From the NCBI GenBank assembly GCA_902595815.1, contig CACJRL010000003.1, forward strand, positions 62,001-126,000: a DNA stretch of 64,000 nt, given 5' to 3'. This DNA comes from an uncultured Pelagibacteraceae bacterium. Its GTDB lineage: Bacteria; Pseudomonadota; Alphaproteobacteria; Pelagibacterales; Pelagibacteraceae. The position numbers and the translations under genes are program-made. Below are positions 32,147 to 42,771 of this stretch, one piece after another. Position 1 is the first letter of the stretch, and every line of letters starts with the position of its first letter. Under the pieces are notes generated by a model, which saw only the letters and a program-made list of their open reading frames with translations, was not told where the DNA came from and did not search any database.

Positions 32147-34102
32147 TTGAAAAATATAGAAAAAAATTTATCAAATGCTATTCGTTTTTTATCAATGGAT
32201 GCGGTTCAAAACGCTAATTCCGGTCACCCAGGTATGCCAATGGGTATGGCTGACGTTGCAACAATTTTATTTAAATATTTTCTAAAATTTAATCCAAAAA
32301 ATCCAAACTGGCTTAATAGAGATAGATTTATTTTATCAGCTGGACATGGATCTATGTTGCTTTACTCGCTATTGTACTTAACTGGGTATAAAAGTGTATC
32401 ACTTAACGACATCAAAAAATTTAGACAACTAAATTCAATTTGTGCTGGACACCCAGAGTATCACCCAAACTCAGGTATTGAAACAACGACTGGTCCTTTA
32501 GGTCAAGGAATTGCAAATTCTGTGGGTTTTGCAATTGCAGAAGAAATTTTAAAGAAAAAATTAGGAAGTAATTTAATAAATCACAAAACCTATGTCTTGG
32601 CTGGTGATGGGTGCCTTATGGAAGGAATAAGTCATGAAGCAATGAGTCTAGCCGGTCACCTTAAACTTAATAATCTTATAATGCTTTTTGATAATAATTC
32701 AATTTCAATAGATGGCCCTACTAGTTTAGCAGTCTCAGATGATTATAAAAATAGATTTAAAAGCTATGGGTGGAATTACGTTTTAATCAATGGGCATAAT
32801 TACAGAGAAATTTACAATGCTTTAAAAAAAGCGCAAACATCAAAAAAACCGACTGTGATTTCGTGCAAAACAAAAATAGGATTTGGATCTCCAAATAAAG
32901 GTGGAAAAGCTTCTTCTCATGGAAGTCCTCTTGGAATAGATGAAATTAAGTTAGTTAGAAAAAAATTAGATTGGGATTATAAACCATTTAAAATACCTAA
33001 AAAAATTTTAACTGATTGGAGGAAAATCGGAGAAAAAGGTATTAGGAAAGAAAAATTATGGAATAAAACTTTTAGTAAACATACATTAAAATTTAAAAGT
33101 ATTACAAAAAATAAATTCTCAAGTTCAATTATAAAGCAAAAAAAAGATGCAATAAAAAATTTAAAAACTATAGCTACAAGAAAATCTTCAGAAGAGTTTT
33201 TATCAGCAATATTAACAGAAAAAAATACTTTAATTGGTGGATCTGCTGATTTAGCTGGATCAAACAATACAAAAACTAAGTTACATAAAATTATTAGTTC
33301 TAGTAACTTTAATGGTAATTATATTCATTATGGTGTTAGAGAGCACGCAATGAGTGGAATAATGAATGGATTGGCTCTTCATAGTAATTTTATTCCTTAT
33401 GGAGGTACTTTTTTAATATTTTCAGACTATTGCAAACCTTCAATAAGACTGTCTGCTATAATGAAACAGAAGGTAATTTATATATTGACACATGACTCAA
33501 TAGGACTAGGAGAAGATGGACCTACGCATCAACCAGTAGAGCAACTTGCTGCTTTAAGATCTATTCCAAACTTAAATGTTTTAAGGCCAGCAGATCAAAC
33601 TGAAACAATTGAATGTTGGGATATTGCTCTAAACAGCAACAAAACCCCTAGCATATTAGCTTTGACTAGGCAAAACTTAAAACCCATAAGAAAGAGTTTT
33701 AGCAAAAAAAATCAATGCTCTATGGGAGCTTACGAAGTTATAAGGACTGGAAAAAATATAAATTTAACTATTTTAGCCTCAGGATCAGAGGTTAATCTTG
33801 CAATTGAGACTAGTCATAAATTGGCCAAACAAAAAATTTATTCAAAAGTAATATCAATGCCTTGCCAAGAAATTTTTGACAAACAAAACAAGAGCTATAA
33901 AGATAAAATCTTAAAAGAGAGCAAAAACATTTTTTCAATTGAGGCAGGATCAAAAATGTCTTGGGAAAAATATATTGAAAAGGGCTTGTCTTTTTCAATA
34001 GAAGACTTTGGTAAAAGCGCTCCTTATAAAAAAATCTATGATCATTTTGGTTTAAGTAGTGAAAAAATTAGTAAAAAAATTAAATTTTATTTAAAAAAAT
34101 GA
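32147..34102 (+). CDS. tkt: transketolase
   Basis: NAIRFLSMDAVQNANSGHPGMPMGMADVATILF, HDSIGLGEDGPTHQPVEQLAALRSIPN; TTG start codon. Confidence 0.96.
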   Translation: MKNIEKNLSNAIRFLSMDAVQNANSGHPGMPMGMADVATILFKYFLKFNPKNPNWLNRDRFILSAGHGSMLLYSLLYLTGYKSVSLNDIKKFRQLNSICAGHPEYHPNSGIETTTGPLGQGIANSVGFAIAEEILKKKLGSNLINHKTYVLAGDGCLMEGISHEAMSLAGHLKLNNLIMLFDNNSISIDGPTSLAVSDDYKNRFKSYGWNYVLINGHNYREIYNALKKAQTSKKPTVISCKTKIGFGSPNKGGKASSHGSPLGIDEIKLVRKKLDWDYKPFKIPKKILTDWRKIGEKGIRKEKLWNKTFSKHTLKFKSITKNKFSSSIIKQKKDAIKNLKTIATRKSSEEFLSAILTEKNTLIGGSADLAGSNNTKTKLHKIISSSNFNGNYIHYGVREHAMSGIMNGLALHSNFIPYGGTFLIFSDYCKPSIRLSAIMKQKVIYILTHDSIGLGEDGPTHQPVEQLAALRSIPNLNVLRPADQTETIECWDIALNSNKTPSILALTRQNLKPIRKSFSKKNQCSMGAYEVIRTGKNINLTILASGSEVNLAIETSHKLAKQKIYSKVISMPCQEIFDKQNKSYKDKILKESKNIFSIEAGSKMSWEKYIEKGLSFSIEDFGKSAPYKKIYDHFGLSSEKISKKIKFYLKK

Positions 34103-35106
34103 CAATAAAAGTTGGCATTAACGGTATGGGAAGAATTGGCAGAATGATTGTGAGGTCGATTTATGAAAATTACAAAGGTAAAATAATTATCAAACATATA
34201 AATAATAAATCGAGCTCTGAGATTTGTACAAATTTATTAAAATATGACTCAATTCATGGTAATTTTAGTTCTCTAGTAAAATCTGAAGGTAATTACATAA
34301 AAATTAATAAAGAAAAAATATCTTACACCCAACACTCTATGATTAATGACATAAAGTGGAAAAAATACGGTGTTGATTATGTTTTTGAGTGCACAGGTAA
34401 GTTTAATTCTAAAGATCAATTAATACCACATATAGAAAATGGGGTAAAAAAAGTTATTGTATCAGCCCCATGTAAAATGGCTGATAAAACTATAGTTTTT
34501 GGTGTAAATCATAAGAAGATCAACAAGAATGATAGAATTATTTCAGCAGCTTCTTGCACAACAAATTGCTTAGCCCCTGTTGCAGACGTAATTAATAAAA
34601 ATTTTATAATTCTTAATGGTTTTATGACAACCATACATGCTTTTACAAGTGATCAAAGAATATTAGATAATTCTCACAAAGATCCAAGAAGAGCGAGATC
34701 TGCAAGTCAATCAATTGTTCCCACATCTACTGGTGCATCAAAAGCTATTGGTGAGATTATACCCTCGTTGAAAGGCAAGCTAGAGGGAATAGCAATGAGA
34801 GTGCCAACACCAAATGTTTCATTAATAGAATTTATATTTAATGTAAAAAAAAATATTACCTCAAAAAAATTAAATAACTCTTTATTTTCAGCTTCTAAAA
34901 CGAAACTTAAAAATATTCTAAATGTTACAGATGAGAAGCTTGTCTCAATTGATTTTAATCACAATAGTGCATCTGCAATCATAGACTCCTCACTTACTAA
35001 TGTAGTTGGAAATAAAATGGGTAAAATTTCAGCTTGGTATGATAATGAATGGGGTTTCTCGAATAGAATGTGTGATATTGCTGAGTATGTAAGCAAGATC
35101 AAATAA
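34099..35106 (+). CDS. gap: glyceraldehyde-3-phosphate dehydrogenase
   Basis: KVGINGMGRIGRMIVRS, SAASCTTNCLAPVADVIN, RRARSASQSIVPTSTGASKAIG, WYDNEWGFSNRM. Confidence 0.97.
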   Translation: MTIKVGINGMGRIGRMIVRSIYENYKGKIIIKHINNKSSSEICTNLLKYDSIHGNFSSLVKSEGNYIKINKEKISYTQHSMINDIKWKKYGVDYVFECTGKFNSKDQLIPHIENGVKKVIVSAPCKMADKTIVFGVNHKKINKNDRIISAASCTTNCLAPVADVINKNFIILNGFMTTIHAFTSDQRILDNSHKDPRRARSASQSIVPTSTGASKAIGEIIPSLKGKLEGIAMRVPTPNVSLIEFIFNVKKNITSKKLNNSLFSASKTKLKNILNVTDEKLVSIDFNHNSASAIIDSSLTNVVGNKMGKISAWYDNEWGFSNRMCDIAEYVSKIK

Positions 35107-36278
35107 TGAAATCCATTGAAAATATAGAAAATATTAAAAATAAAAGAGTAATTCTTAGACTTGATTTAAATGTTCCAATAAAGAATGGAAAAATAACAGA
35201 CACTAACCGGATTGATAAGGTTATGCCTACACTAGAATTTCTATTAAAAAAAAAAGCAAAGATTATAATAATTTCTCATGTTGGAAGGCCAAATGGTAAA
35301 ATAGTTAAAGAACTTTCTCTAGATTTGGTATCGTTGTATATTAAAAGCAAAATTAAAAAAGAAGTAACATTACTTAAAGAAAATATTTTTAATTTAAATA
35401 AAGAAGACATCTTTAAGAGTTACAAAGATGAAGTAATACTACTAGAAAATATTAGATTTTATCCCGAAGAAGAAGCCAACGATGATAAATTTTCAAAGAA
35501 ATTAGCAAGCTTTGGTGAAATATATGTTAATGATGCATTTTCGTGTTCACACAGAGATCATGCTTCTATATCAAAAATAACAAAGTATATTCCATCGTAC
35601 AGCGGAATTCAAATTAATGCAGAGGTAAATGCTCTCAATAAGATAACGTCAAAAATAAAAAAGCCTATAACATGTATAATTGGTGGATCTAAAATATCTT
35701 CCAAAATAAATATAATAAAAAATTTAATACCAAAATTTAATAGCATTATAATAGTTGGTGCTATGGCGAACAATATATTGAAATACAAAGGTTTAAAAAT
35801 TGGTAACTCTATTTATGAAAAAAATATTGATTACATAATTCAAGAGATTTTCACTTATGCTGAAAAAAATAAATGTAGAATTTATTTTCCGAAAGATGTT
35901 AAAATTGGAAAAAAATTGAACGATAAATCTTTTGAAAAAGATTTTAAAGATATTGAAGATGATGATATGATACTTGATGTAGGATCAAAAACATTAGTTG
36001 AAATAAAAAGAATTATTGACGATTCCTCGACAATATTATGGAACGGACCATTAGGTTACTTTGAAAATGAGAATTTTTCATTAGGAAGCTCAGAAGTTGC
36101 AAAATATATAGCAAACAGAGGGAACAAAATATTTTCTGTTGTTGGTGGAGGCGATACGGTTGCAGTAATTAATTCACTAAATATGAAAGATAAATTTAAT
36201 TTTGTTTCAACTGCAGGTGGAGCATTTTTAGAATATCTTGAAGGCAAAGTTCTCCCTGGTATAAAAGCATTAAATTAA
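35106..36278 (+). CDS. pgk: phosphoglycerate kinase
   Basis: RVILRLDLNVPIKNGKI, IIISHVGRPNGK, ILLENIRFYPEEEAND, FSVVGGGDTVAVI. Confidence 0.97.
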   Translation: MKSIENIENIKNKRVILRLDLNVPIKNGKITDTNRIDKVMPTLEFLLKKKAKIIIISHVGRPNGKIVKELSLDLVSLYIKSKIKKEVTLLKENIFNLNKEDIFKSYKDEVILLENIRFYPEEEANDDKFSKKLASFGEIYVNDAFSCSHRDHASISKITKYIPSYSGIQINAEVNALNKITSKIKKPITCIIGGSKISSKINIIKNLIPKFNSIIIVGAMANNILKYKGLKIGNSIYEKNIDYIIQEIFTYAEKNKCRIYFPKDVKIGKKLNDKSFEKDFKDIEDDDMILDVGSKTLVEIKRIIDDSSTILWNGPLGYFENENFSLGSSEVAKYIANRGNKIFSVVGGGDTVAVINSLNMKDKFNFVSTAGGAFLEYLEGKVLPGIKALN

Positions 36279-37289
36279 ATGTCTGAACTAAACAAAATCG
36301 CTCTTCAAATATTGTCAAATGGCAAAGGTATACTTGCAGCTGATGAAAGTACAGCCACAATGACGAAAAGATTAGATACAGTAAAAGTACATTCCGATGA
36401 AAATAATAGACTACTTTTTAGACAAACTCTTTTTTCATCTTTATCAATGAAAGAATGCATAGGGGGAGTAATACTATACGACGAAACAATAAGACAAAAA
36501 ACTTCTAATGGAAAAACAATACCTGAACTAATAAACTCAAGTGGTTCATTAACTGGTATTAAAGTTGATACAGGGGCCAAAACATTAGCGGGATCTAAAG
36601 AAGAAAAAATTACTGAAGGTTTAGATGGTTTAAGGGAACGACTAAAAGAATATTATAAACTTGGAGCAAGATTTACAAAATGGAGGGGTGTCTACCTTGT
36701 ATCTGATAAATATCCAAGCAAATTATCAGTTTCAGCAAATGCTCATGCATTAGCTAGATATGCAGCATTAGTTCAAGAAGCAGGAATGGTTCCTATAATT
36801 GAACCCGAAGTTTTAATGGATGGTGATCATTCAGCTAAGGATTGTTTAATAAAAACATCAGAAGTAATAAGTAAATGTTATGAAGAATTGGAACTGAACA
36901 AAATTGATCTAACAGGAACAATATTAAAGCCAAACATGATTTTACCAGGTAAAGACTCTAACGAAAAAATTTCTAATGATGAAATAGCAGGATTAACATT
37001 AGAGTGTTTAAAAAATAATGTGCCTGTATCAGTCCCTGGAATAGCTTTTCTCTCTGGCGGTCAAACAGAGATAGAGGCAACAGCAAACCTTAACCAAATA
37101 AATATCAATAATAATACAGACTTTATAATGACTTATTCATATGGAAGAGCTCTGCAACAAAGTGCACTAAAATTTTGGTCAAAAGATATAAATAACATAG
37201 TCGGAACTCAGAAAATTTTCGATCATAGAGCTAAAATGTGTTCTTTAGCGGCAAAAGGAAAATGGTCAAAAAGTTTTGAAAACTCGTAA
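36279..37289 (+). CDS. class I fructose-bisphosphate aldolase
   Basis: ALQILSNGKGILAADESTATMTKRL, FTKWRGVYL, IIEPEVLMDGDH, TGTILKPNMILPG, SGGQTEIEATANLN. Confidence 0.95.
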   Translation: MSELNKIALQILSNGKGILAADESTATMTKRLDTVKVHSDENNRLLFRQTLFSSLSMKECIGGVILYDETIRQKTSNGKTIPELINSSGSLTGIKVDTGAKTLAGSKEEKITEGLDGLRERLKEYYKLGARFTKWRGVYLVSDKYPSKLSVSANAHALARYAALVQEAGMVPIIEPEVLMDGDHSAKDCLIKTSEVISKCYEELELNKIDLTGTILKPNMILPGKDSNEKISNDEIAGLTLECLKNNVPVSVPGIAFLSGGQTEIEATANLNQININNNTDFIMTYSYGRALQQSALKFWSKDINNIVGTQKIFDHRAKMCSLAAKGKWSKSFENS

Positions 37290-37893
37290 TAAAAAATTTA
37301 TTTATTTAATATCTCCAAATAAAATAATAAATAATTCATTTTACAATATTTTAAATCAAGTTTTTAAATCAAAAAAAGTAAAATTTTTTCAATTAAGACT
37401 TAAAAAAGAAAGTATTAAAAAAAAAGTTATAATCGCAAACAAAATACTAAAAATTTGCAAAAAAAATAAAGTAAAATTAATTATTAATGATGATCCTAAT
37501 CTTGCTTTAAAAGTGAATGCACATGGATGTCATTTGGGTCAAAAAGATATGAACATTTTTGATGCAAGAAAAATTTTAAAAAATAAAATAATTGGAGTTA
37601 CTTGTCATAATTCAATCAAACTTTGTAAAATTGCTTTATCAGGTGGTGCAGATTATATTGCATTAGGAGCGTTCTTTAAAACTAAAACCAAAAAAGTTAC
37701 ACATAAAGCAAATATCAAATCTTTAATTAAAATTAAAAAGTTAATAAATTTACCAGTTGTAGTTATTGGAGGAATTAATGATAAAAATTATAAAAAACTA
37801 TTGTTGAATAAAGCAGATTTTTTAGCTATTTCAGGCTACATTTGGAATAATAAAAAGTTTAAACCACATCAAGCAGTAAAAAAATTAATATGA
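37276..37893 (+). CDS. thiE: thiamine phosphate synthase
   Basis: FFQLRLKKES, LIINDDPNLALKVNAHGCHLGQKD, GADYIALGAFFKTKTKK, VVVIGGI; TTG start overlapping the aldolase by 14 nt. Confidence 0.85.
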   Translation: MKTRNKKFIYLISPNKIINNSFYNILNQVFKSKKVKFFQLRLKKESIKKKVIIANKILKICKKNKVKLIINDDPNLALKVNAHGCHLGQKDMNIFDARKILKNKIIGVTCHNSIKLCKIALSGGADYIALGAFFKTKTKKVTHKANIKSLIKIKKLINLPVVVIGGINDKNYKKLLLNKADFLAISGYIWNNKKFKPHQAVKKLI

Positions 37894-38450
37894 AAATAAA
37901 CGCAACAGAAATAAGAGTAGGAATGATATTAGAATATAAGGACGATCTATGGGAAGTTTTAAAAACAAATCATGTTAAACCTGGGAAAGGTGGTGCATTT
38001 GCACAGGTTGAAATGAAAAGCCTTAATAAGAATACAAAATTGAATGAAAGATTTAGATCAAGTGAAACAGTAGAAAAAGCATCTTTGGAAGAAATTAAAT
38101 ACAATTATTTATATAAAGATGAAAATAATTTTTACTTTATGGATCCAAATTCATTTGAACAAATTAATTTGAATAAAGATATGGTTGGTGAGAGTGGAAA
38201 AATGCTATACGAAAATTTAGAAGTTGCTATAAATTTTTACAATGAAGAACCCATAAATTTAAAACTTCCTAATCAAATTGAATGTAAGATTGATACAACA
38301 GACGTGGCCATAAGAGGTCAGACCGTTTCATCCTCTTACAAACCAGCTATACTTGAAAACGGCTTAAATATACAAGTTCCACCATTCATAGAAAAAGGAG
38401 ATGTAATCATTTTAGATACAAGAACTTTGGAGTACATAAAAAAAATTTAG
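37890..38450 (+). CDS. efp: elongation factor P
   Basis: NATEIRVGMILEYKDDLWEVLKTNHVKPGKGGAFAQVEMKSL. Confidence 0.96.
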   Translation: MKINATEIRVGMILEYKDDLWEVLKTNHVKPGKGGAFAQVEMKSLNKNTKLNERFRSSETVEKASLEEIKYNYLYKDENNFYFMDPNSFEQINLNKDMVGESGKMLYENLEVAINFYNEEPINLKLPNQIECKIDTTDVAIRGQTVSSSYKPAILENGLNIQVPPFIEKGDVIILDTRTLEYIKKI

Positions 38451-38451
38451 T

Positions 38452-39198
38452 ATGAATTCAATCTCTGCAAATTTAAATTTAATGATAAGAGCATGTGAAA
38501 AAGCTTCAAAAATTATTATAAGAGATTTTGGAGAACTAGAAAATTTGCAGGTATCAAAAAAAGGACCAAAAGATTTTGTCACAAAAACTGATAAAAAAGT
38601 TGAAAAAATTCTTATAGAGGAATTAACAAAATCAAAAAGGCATTACTCATTTATTTCTGAAGAAACAGGAAAAATATTAAATAAATTTAAAGATATATAC
38701 TGGATTATAGACCCAATTGATGGAACAACTAATTTTCTACATGGAGTTCCGCATTTTGCAATTTCTATAGCATTAAAAATAGAGGAAGAAATTATAATTG
38801 GTTTAGTTTTTGATCCCATAAAAAATGAAATTTTTTATGCTGAAAAAAATAATGGATCTTTTTTTAATAATAATAGAGTAAGAGTTTCAAGTAAATCAAA
38901 TCTTGATGACTGCCTTTTTGCAACAAACTCAGATGGTATAAAATCAATTTATCCAAAATTAAATTTAAGAAATACAGGATGTGCTGCGTTAGATTTAGCT
39001 TATGTTGGATGTGGTAGATTTGATGGATATTTTCACAATAAGATAAATTTATGGGATATAGCTGCAGGCAAAATTATTATTGAGGAAGCTGGAGGAAAAG
39101 TAAATAATATTGACGGCTTTGGAATAAATAAAATCGATATAAGAGCCGCCAATCCAAATATTTATGAAAAAATGCTTAAAAAACTACATAACTTTTAA
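38452..39198 (+). CDS. suhB: inositol monophosphatase family protein
   Basis: [64 protein letters not shown]. Confidence 0.92.
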   Translation: MNSISANLNLMIRACEKASKIIIRDFGELENLQVSKKGPKDFVTKTDKKVEKILIEELTKSKRHYSFISEETGKILNKFKDIYWIIDPIDGTTNFLHGVPHFAISIALKIEEEIIIGLVFDPIKNEIFYAEKNNGSFFNNNRVRVSSKSNLDDCLFATNSDGIKSIYPKLNLRNTGCAALDLAYVGCGRFDGYFHNKINLWDIAAGKIIIEEAGGKVNNIDGFGINKIDIRAANPNIYEKMLKKLHNF

Positions 39199-39233
39199 TT
39201 GTTTTTAAAATAAATTTTGTTATAAGGCTGCCC

Positions 39234-39464
39234 ATGAAAAAAAATATTCACCCGAATTATCATAAAATTAAAGTTGAAATGACTGATGGTAGTCAATTCG
39301 AAACAAGATCTACCTGGGGATCAGAAAATGAAGTTTTAAAACTTGAAATTGATCCAAAATCTCATGCAGCATGGACCGGTGGCAAACAGAAAATTTTAGA
39401 TAAAGGTAGAATAAGTAAATTCAACAAGAAGTTTCAAAATTTTAGATCTGAGAATAATAGTTGA
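39234..39464 (+). CDS. rpmE: 50S ribosomal protein L31 (no CxxC)
   Basis: [29 protein letters not shown]...[29 protein letters not shown]. Confidence 0.94.
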   Translation: MKKNIHPNYHKIKVEMTDGSQFETRSTWGSENEVLKLEIDPKSHAAWTGGKQKILDKGRISKFNKKFQNFRSENNS

Positions 39465-40045
39465 TGACAAAAGCACCATTAATGCCTATGGCTACAGCTG
39501 TTTGGCTAGTTGAAAACACATCTCTTACCTTTAAGCAGATTGCAGAATTTTGTGGATTACACGAAGTTGAAATTCAAGGAATTGCTGACGGTGAAGTAGC
39601 AAAAGGAATAGTTGGATATAGTCCAATTATTTCTGGTCAACTATCTGATGAAGAAATAAAGCTCTCTTCGGTTGATGAAAATAGGCCATTAAATATAATA
39701 AATGAAGAAGTAGAAATAAAAAATTCTGAGACCAAAATTAAAAAATATATTCCACTTTCAAAGCGACAAGACAAACCAGATTCCGCTTTATGGTTAATAA
39801 AAAATCACTCAATTCTTAAAGATTCACAAATAGCAAAATTAGTGGGAGTGACTAAAAATTCCGTTACATCAATAAGAAATAAGAGTTACTGGAATTATAA
39901 TAGTTTAAATGCAAAGGATCCCGTTGCAATGGGTTTATTTAGCCAAAAAGATTTACTAAATGCAATAGAAAAGGCAGAGAGAAGAATTATAAAAGAAAAA
40001 AAAGATAAAGAAAAATTAAATTTAACTAATAAAAGTGGAAATTGA
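39461..40045 (+). CDS. DUF1013 family protein (TrcR-type cell-cycle regulator)
   Basis: [88 protein letters not shown]. Confidence 0.8.
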   Translation: MMTKAPLMPMATAVWLVENTSLTFKQIAEFCGLHEVEIQGIADGEVAKGIVGYSPIISGQLSDEEIKLSSVDENRPLNIINEEVEIKNSETKIKKYIPLSKRQDKPDSALWLIKNHSILKDSQIAKLVGVTKNSVTSIRNKSYWNYNSLNAKDPVAMGLFSQKDLLNAIEKAERRIIKEKKDKEKLNLTNKSGN

Positions 40046-40089
40046 AATATATAGACAAATAATGTTTAAAATGTTACCAGTCTGGCTTT

Positions 40090-40296
40090 TTGGAGGTTGT
40101 TATTAAAATAGAAGTCAAAGATAATAATGTAGAACAGGCTTTGAGGGTCTTAAAGAGAAAACTTCAAAGAGATGGTTTCTTTAAAATAATTAAACTTAAA
40201 AATAATTATGAAAAACCGTCTGAAAAAAAGAAAAGAATTCTACAAGAAAATATTAAAAGAGTTAAAAAACTTAACAAACTCAAAAATAGGATTTAA
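40090..40296 (+). CDS. rpsU: 30S ribosomal protein S21
   Basis: NNVEQALRVLKRKLQRDGFFKIIKLKNNYEKPSEKKKR; TTG start. Confidence 0.92.
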   Translation: MEVVIKIEVKDNNVEQALRVLKRKLQRDGFFKIIKLKNNYEKPSEKKKRILQENIKRVKKLNKLKNRI

Positions 40297-40300
40297 TTAT

Positions 40301-40377
40301 CGCGGGGTGGAGCAGCCTGGTAGCTCGCAAGGCTCATAACCTTGAGGTCGGCGGTTCAAATCCGTCCCCCGCAACCA
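40301..40377 (+). tRNA. initiator tRNA-fMet (anticodon CAT)
   Basis: cgcggggtggagcagcctggtagctcgcaaggctcataaccttgaggtcggcggttcaaatccgtcccccgcaacca: C1xA72 mismatch, A11:T24, anticodon loop CTCATAA, encoded CCA. Confidence 0.97.
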
Positions 40378-40379
40378 AT

Positions 40380-41072
40380 TTATAATTTATAATTTGATTT
40401 TTTTGAGTCATTTAAAAAACCTTTTACTGTATCTATAGTTAATTTATTATAAGATTTTCCAAATTTTTCGATTTTTTCTATAATTGAGGGAGGTATTGTA
40501 ATTATTTGACAACCCAAGTTTTTTGCTTGTTGATAATTATATGGTTCTCTAGTGCTTGCCCAAAGTATATCCACATTTTTATACTTTTGTGACAACTTTA
40601 TACTTTTCTTTATTTGAGTTATAGGATCTTTACCGACATCAGCCATCCTTCCAGCAAAAATAGAAATTATTACTTTAGTTTTTTTGTTTATTTTTTTTAG
40701 TATCTGACTTGTTTGATATGAAGTATAAACCGCTGTAATATTTAATTTTATTTTTTTTTTATTTAATTCTCTAATCACCTCACCCATAAATTTTCCTCTG
40801 GAATTTGTTATTGGAACTTTAACGAATACATTCTTACCCCATTTACTAATTTTATTTCCTTGTAAAATCATATTTTTTACATCATCAGCAAATACCTCTA
40901 GAGATACAGGCTTTGTAGTAGTTTTAAGTATTTTTTTTGAGTAATTTGAATAATCTCTAGCTCCTGCTTTTCTCATTAAGCTAGGATTTGTAGTAAAACC
41001 TTTAATAATTTTTTTTTTACTAAATTTTTTTATAAGTTTTATATCAGCAATATCGCAAAAAATTTTAGTCAA
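40380..41072 (-). CDS. tal: transaldolase (short TalC/Fsa-like form)
   Basis: IKGFTTNPSLMRKAGARDY, VSLEVFADD, VFVKVPITNS, INKKTKVIISIFAGRMADVGKDP. Confidence 0.88.
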   Translation of the reverse strand: MTKIFCDIADIKLIKKFSKKKIIKGFTTNPSLMRKAGARDYSNYSKKILKTTTKPVSLEVFADDVKNMILQGNKISKWGKNVFVKVPITNSRGKFMGEVIRELNKKKIKLNITAVYTSYQTSQILKKINKKTKVIISIFAGRMADVGKDPITQIKKSIKLSQKYKNVDILWASTREPYNYQQAKNLGCQIITIPPSIIEKIEKFGKSYNKLTIDTVKGFLNDSKKSNYKL

Positions 41073-42467
41073 TTATAAACTCTTAACTATCTCTTCGGTC
41101 ATTTTTTTTGCATCGGCAAATAACATTAAAGTATTTTCTCTATAGAAAAGATCATTATCGATACCAGCATATCCAGGAGATAAACTTCTTTTAACGAATA
41201 ACACCGATTTACTTTTTTCTACGTCTAATACTGGCATTCCGTATATTGGGCTTTGGGGATCTGATTTTGCAACTGGATTGGTTACATCATTTGCTCCTAT
41301 GACATATGCAACATCACAATTTGCAAAATCGTTATTAATTTCTTCTAATTCAAAAACTTCATCATAAGGCACATTGGCTTCTGCTAACAAAACATTCATG
41401 TGGCCAGGCATTCTTCCTGCTACTGGATGAATAGCATACGAAACTTTAACACCATTTTTTTTTAAAGCATCAACCATTTCTCTTAAAGCATGTTGAGCTT
41501 GGGCTACAGCCATACCGTAACCTGGTACAATTATAACCGAGGATGCGTTCTTCATTAAAAAGGCAGCATCATCTGCATTACCATTTTTGACAGGCTTTTG
41601 TTCTTTTTTATCACTATTTGTACTCTGATCAGTGGCACCCCATCCACCAAGAATTACATTGAAGAAAGATCTATTCATACCTTTACACATAATATATGAA
41701 AGAATTGCTCCAGAAGAACCGACTAAAGCTCCCGTAATTATGAGAGCGGTATTTTCAAGCGTAAATCCTATTCCGGCAGCAGCCCAGCCTGAGTATGAAT
41801 TTAACATTGAAATTACAACTGGCATATCAGCTCCACCAATTGGTATAATTAAAAGTACTCCAACTATAAAAGATATAATTACAATTGACCAAAATATATT
41901 AGATGATTGTTTAATGCACAGGTAATAAATTAGAAAAATTATTATCAATCCTAAGGTTAGATTTATAATGTGTTGACCTTTAAATGTTATTGGTGATCCA
42001 GACATTAAACCCCTTAGTTTTAAAAATGCTATAATAGAACCTGAGAAAGTAATTGCTCCTATCGCTGCTCCGAGAGACATTTCAATAAGACTAGCAAGTT
42101 TTATATTACCTATAATTCCTAGCCCAAATGCCTCTGGTTTTAAGAAAGCTGATATTGCAACAAAAACAGCTGCTAGACCAACCAAACTATGAAACCCAGC
42201 AACTAATTCAGGCATTGCTGTCATAGGTATCCTAAATGCAATAAATGAACCTATTGATCCACCAATAATCAAAAAAATTAGTACATATACAAATCCTATC
42301 CCAAAATTTCCAACTGTTAAAAAGGTAACAACAATTGATATTACCATTCCGGCTATACCGAAGTAATTTCCCTGTCTTGATGTTTCTGGAGATGAAAGGC
42401 CTCTAAGAGCCAAAATGAATAAAATTCCAGAAATTAGATAAAATAGAGCTGATAAATTAGCAGACAT
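41073..42467 (-). CDS. pntB: NAD(P) transhydrogenase subunit beta
   Basis: SSVIIVPGYGMAVAQAQHALREM, YAIHPVAGRMPGHMNVLLAEANVPYDEVFELEEIN, DVAYVIGANDVTNPVA. Confidence 0.96.
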   Translation of the reverse strand: MSANLSALFYLISGILFILALRGLSSPETSRQGNYFGIAGMVISIVVTFLTVGNFGIGFVYVLIFLIIGGSIGSFIAFRIPMTAMPELVAGFHSLVGLAAVFVAISAFLKPEAFGLGIIGNIKLASLIEMSLGAAIGAITFSGSIIAFLKLRGLMSGSPITFKGQHIINLTLGLIIIFLIYYLCIKQSSNIFWSIVIISFIVGVLLIIPIGGADMPVVISMLNSYSGWAAAGIGFTLENTALIITGALVGSSGAILSYIMCKGMNRSFFNVILGGWGATDQSTNSDKKEQKPVKNGNADDAAFLMKNASSVIIVPGYGMAVAQAQHALREMVDALKKNGVKVSYAIHPVAGRMPGHMNVLLAEANVPYDEVFELEEINNDFANCDVAYVIGANDVTNPVAKSDPQSPIYGMPVLDVEKSKSVLFVKRSLSPGYAGIDNDLFYRENTLMLFADAKKMTEEIVKSL

Positions 42468-42468
42468 A

Positions 42469-42771
42469 TTATTTTTTTTTCTTTTTATACATTTGTAGCA
42501 TTCTTTGAGTAACTAGAAATCCACCAAAAATATTTACCGCAGCTAAAATGATTGCAAGAAAACCAAAAATATTTGATATTTCAAAAATAGTCTTATCAGA
42601 TCCAGCTAGAGCTGCGATGATAGCGCCAACAATTATTACAGATGATATTGCATTTGTTACGGACATTAAAGGTGTATGTAAAGAAGGTGTAACGCTCCAT
42701 ACAACATAGTATCCAACAAATATTGATAATATGAATATGCTTAATCTGAATATAAAAGGATCTATTTCCAT
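42469..42771 (-). CDS. pntA2: NAD(P) transhydrogenase subunit alpha part 2 (membrane)
   Basis: GYYVVWSVTPSLHTPLMSVTNAISSVIIVGA, FGGFLVTQRMLQMYKKKK. Confidence 0.94.
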   Translation of the reverse strand: MEIDPFIFRLSIFILSIFVGYYVVWSVTPSLHTPLMSVTNAISSVIIVGAIIAALAGSDKTIFEISNIFGFLAIILAAVNIFGGFLVTQRMLQMYKKKKK

